Shown here piece by piece: positions 62,785-64,000 of a DNA stretch of 64,000 nt. Within the stretch, counting starts at the first letter, position 1. Each line of letters opens with the position of its first letter. The notes beneath the pieces were generated by a model that saw nothing but the letters and a program-made list of their open reading frames with translations, was not told the DNA's origin and searched no databases. The position numbers and the translations under genes are program-made. The stretch is from positions 248,001 to 312,000 of the forward strand of contig NZ_CP137552.1 of NCBI RefSeq assembly GCF_039691755.1. The letters run 5' to 3'. This DNA comes from Halomonas sp. Bachu 37 (GTDB lineage: Bacteria > Pseudomonadota > Gammaproteobacteria > Pseudomonadales > Halomonadaceae).

Positions 62785-63846
62785 ATGTACAAGATGACTC
62801 GAATTGCGGTTGCCGTTGGCGTATGTGCCGGTATTACTACCTTTTCCGCCATGGCAGATGCAGCGGAGAAAGAGTGGCGCATGGCGACTCCCTGGAGCGG
62901 TGGTCCCTGGCTCGAGCGTGACGCCCAGATGTTCGCCGACCGCGTCAATCAACTTTCCGATGGCGAAATCGAAATCGAAGTGTTCCCCGGCGGCACGCTG
63001 GGCAGCGCCCTGCGCGTAACCAACACGGTCAAGTCCGGCGTGGCCGAGGTCAGCCACAATTACATTAATTACGACTACGGCTCCGATCCGACCACGGCAC
63101 TGCTGGCGGGCCATTCCAGTGGCTTGACGCCTGAAGAGTTCATGTTGTGGATGTATGAGGGCGGCGGTGCGCAAATGTACGAAGAGTATCGCCGTGACCA
63201 GTTCGATGTGGTCGCGTTTCCTTGCGCCATCTTGGGAACGGAAGTGTTCCTGCACTCCAACAAGCGCGTGGAAACCCTGGAAGACTTCCAAGGGCTGCGC
63301 CTGCGCACTTCCGGTGCATGGTCGGAGCTGGCGTCGCGACTTGGTGCATCCACCGTGGTCATGTCGGGAGGCGATATCTATAGCGCACTCGAGCGCGGCG
63401 TGATCGATGCCGCCGAGTGGGGCAGCCCCGAGATGAACCGGCCGACCGGCTTCCAGGAAGTGGCGCAGTACGTGATCCTTCCCGGTGTTCACCAGTCCGG
63501 TGGCTTCCTCGAGTGCCAGGTCAACGAAGATACCTGGAACGAGCTCAGCGAAGACGACCAGGAAATGCTGCGGCTGGCGGGCAAGCTGAGCGTGTTCGAG
63601 ACCTGGCTGGCCAGCTCTTTTGCCGACCTGGAAGCCTATCAGGAGCTGATCGATGGGCCCAACGAGATCGTCCACCTGGACCAGGAATTCATCGACACCA
63701 TCTATGAAGAAACGGTGAAGTGGGAAGACGAATACGCCGCGGACAATGAGTGGTTCGCCCGTGTCCTGGAGTCCCAGCGTGACTTCAAGGAGACCATGAA
63801 TACCTGGCCGGCCTATCGTCTGCCGATCGGTACCATGGGGCGTTAA
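62785..63846 (+). CDS. dctP: TRAP transporter substrate-binding protein, DctP type
   Basis: 353 residues from ATG 62785 with AGAGGAAAC upstream. A signal peptide (IAVAVGVCAGITTFSAMADA) leads to the periplasm. Family parts are EWRMATPWSGGP, the GLRLRTSGAWSELASRLGA carboxylate-binding segment with its conserved Arg, and EWGSPEMNRPTGFQEVAQYV. The Trp-rich GAWSEL and EWGSPEMNRP forms are seen in the branch with monocarboxylate or 2-oxo acid ligands, but the ligand cannot be named. The membrane subunits should follow; the first one begins at 63969. Confidence 0.93.
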   Translation: MYKMTRIAVAVGVCAGITTFSAMADAAEKEWRMATPWSGGPWLERDAQMFADRVNQLSDGEIEIEVFPGGTLGSALRVTNTVKSGVAEVSHNYINYDYGSDPTTALLAGHSSGLTPEEFMLWMYEGGGAQMYEEYRRDQFDVVAFPCAILGTEVFLHSNKRVETLEDFQGLRLRTSGAWSELASRLGASTVVMSGGDIYSALERGVIDAAEWGSPEMNRPTGFQEVAQYVILPGVHQSGGFLECQVNEDTWNELSEDDQEMLRLAGKLSVFETWLASSFADLEAYQELIDGPNEIVHLDQEFIDTIYEETVKWEDEYAADNEWFARVLESQRDFKETMNTWPAYRLPIGTMGR

Positions 63847-63896
63847 CGCAACCCGGGTACGTTTGAAATATCCGCCTGGATGGAAATCTGCATGAC

Positions 63897-63919
63897 AAGA
63901 GAGGCCTAGCGCCTCTCTT
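63897..63919 (+). terminator. Attenuating hairpin between dctP and dctQ
   Basis: AAGAGAGGC at 63897-63905 pairs with GCCTCTCTT at 63911-63919. A partial T tract follows. It lies in the 122-bp gap before the next gene and may lower expression of the membrane subunits relative to the binding protein. Confidence 0.6.
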
Positions 63920-63968
63920 TATGCGTTTATCGGCGTTTTCGTTCTTTTCATGCAATGGATTATCCCCC

Positions 63969-64000
63969 ATGAAACTCATACACGCGCTTGAAGCACTGAC
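63969..64000 (+). CDS. Start of the next TRAP gene, probably the small permease (partial)
   Basis: An ATG at 63969 opens a frame reading MKLIHALEAL up to the window edge. The position right after dctP fits the small membrane subunit DctQ. There is no good ribosome binding site, only TTATCCCCC, and ten codons are too few for proof. Confidence 0.45.
   Translation, partial: MKLIHALEAL

Noticed and set aside
62573..62797. 74-codon frame before dctP
   Set aside because: No ribosome binding site, overlaps the dctP start region in another frame, and has no recognisable features.
1..64000. tRNA, rRNA, CRISPR arrays, phage genes or an integron integrase
   Set aside because: None was recognised. Repeats found are inverted ends of insertion sequences, short tandem arrays or hairpins, without regular spacers. 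Reading by eye can miss a divergent tRNA.

Overview
The window looks like chromosome of a halophilic gammaproteobacterium, most probably Halomonas or a close Halomonadaceae relative. This is inferred from GC-rich coding style, the nas/nir layout, a TRAP transporter, and several CsbD-type stress proteins; no rRNA marker is present.

Region 1 (about 0.9-8.1 kb) is an accessory island with AT-rich segments. It holds a decayed NERD/zinc-ribbon gene and a type II restriction-modification pair: an intact C5 methyltransferase and a broken endonuclease. The endonuclease is split by an IS5-family (IS427-like) element, which is itself split by an IS3-family element. A third element (IS5 group) sits 7 bp after the endonuclease stop codon, exactly in the first box of an integron attC site. 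Next comes a YefM/YoeB-type toxin-antitoxin pair followed by a truncated attC. The R-M and TA units therefore look like integron gene cassettes without a visible integrase. The island is bracketed by two copies of the nirD 3' end: the real one at 8.09 kb and a diverged fragment at 0.9 kb.

Region 2 (8.1-17.3 kb) is nitrate assimilation. nirD, nirB and a FAD reductase run leftward; nasA, cobA and nirC run rightward. The shared intergenic region has an NtrC-like dyad and, on each side, a sigma-54 promoter, a hairpin with hexaloop AAUGGC, and a Rho-independent terminator. The matching antiterminator gene nasR (NIT+ANTAR) lies at 23-25 kb behind the transporter gene narK. A PP2C/Ser-Thr kinase fusion follows nirC.

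Region 3 (19-44.8 kb) carries redox and stress enzymes, a patatin, two chemoreceptors, a cell-wall group (two L,D-transpeptidases and an M23 peptidase), a LysR regulator, glutathionyl-hydroquinone reductase, PRC-barrel and CsbD proteins, a DEAD-box helicase, endonuclease V, and a three-gene amidoligase/glutamine-amidotransferase operon of unknown product.

Region 4 (44.9-64 kb) has an MscS-type channel, two J-domain-related genes, an unknown membrane protein, a CBS-BON protein, an aminotransferase, a complete nucleoside salvage operon (nupC-deoC-deoA-deoB-deoD-cdd), ackA-pta, a small CsbD-like protein, and the start of a TRAP transporter operon. No tRNA, rRNA, CRISPR array or phage module was recognised.
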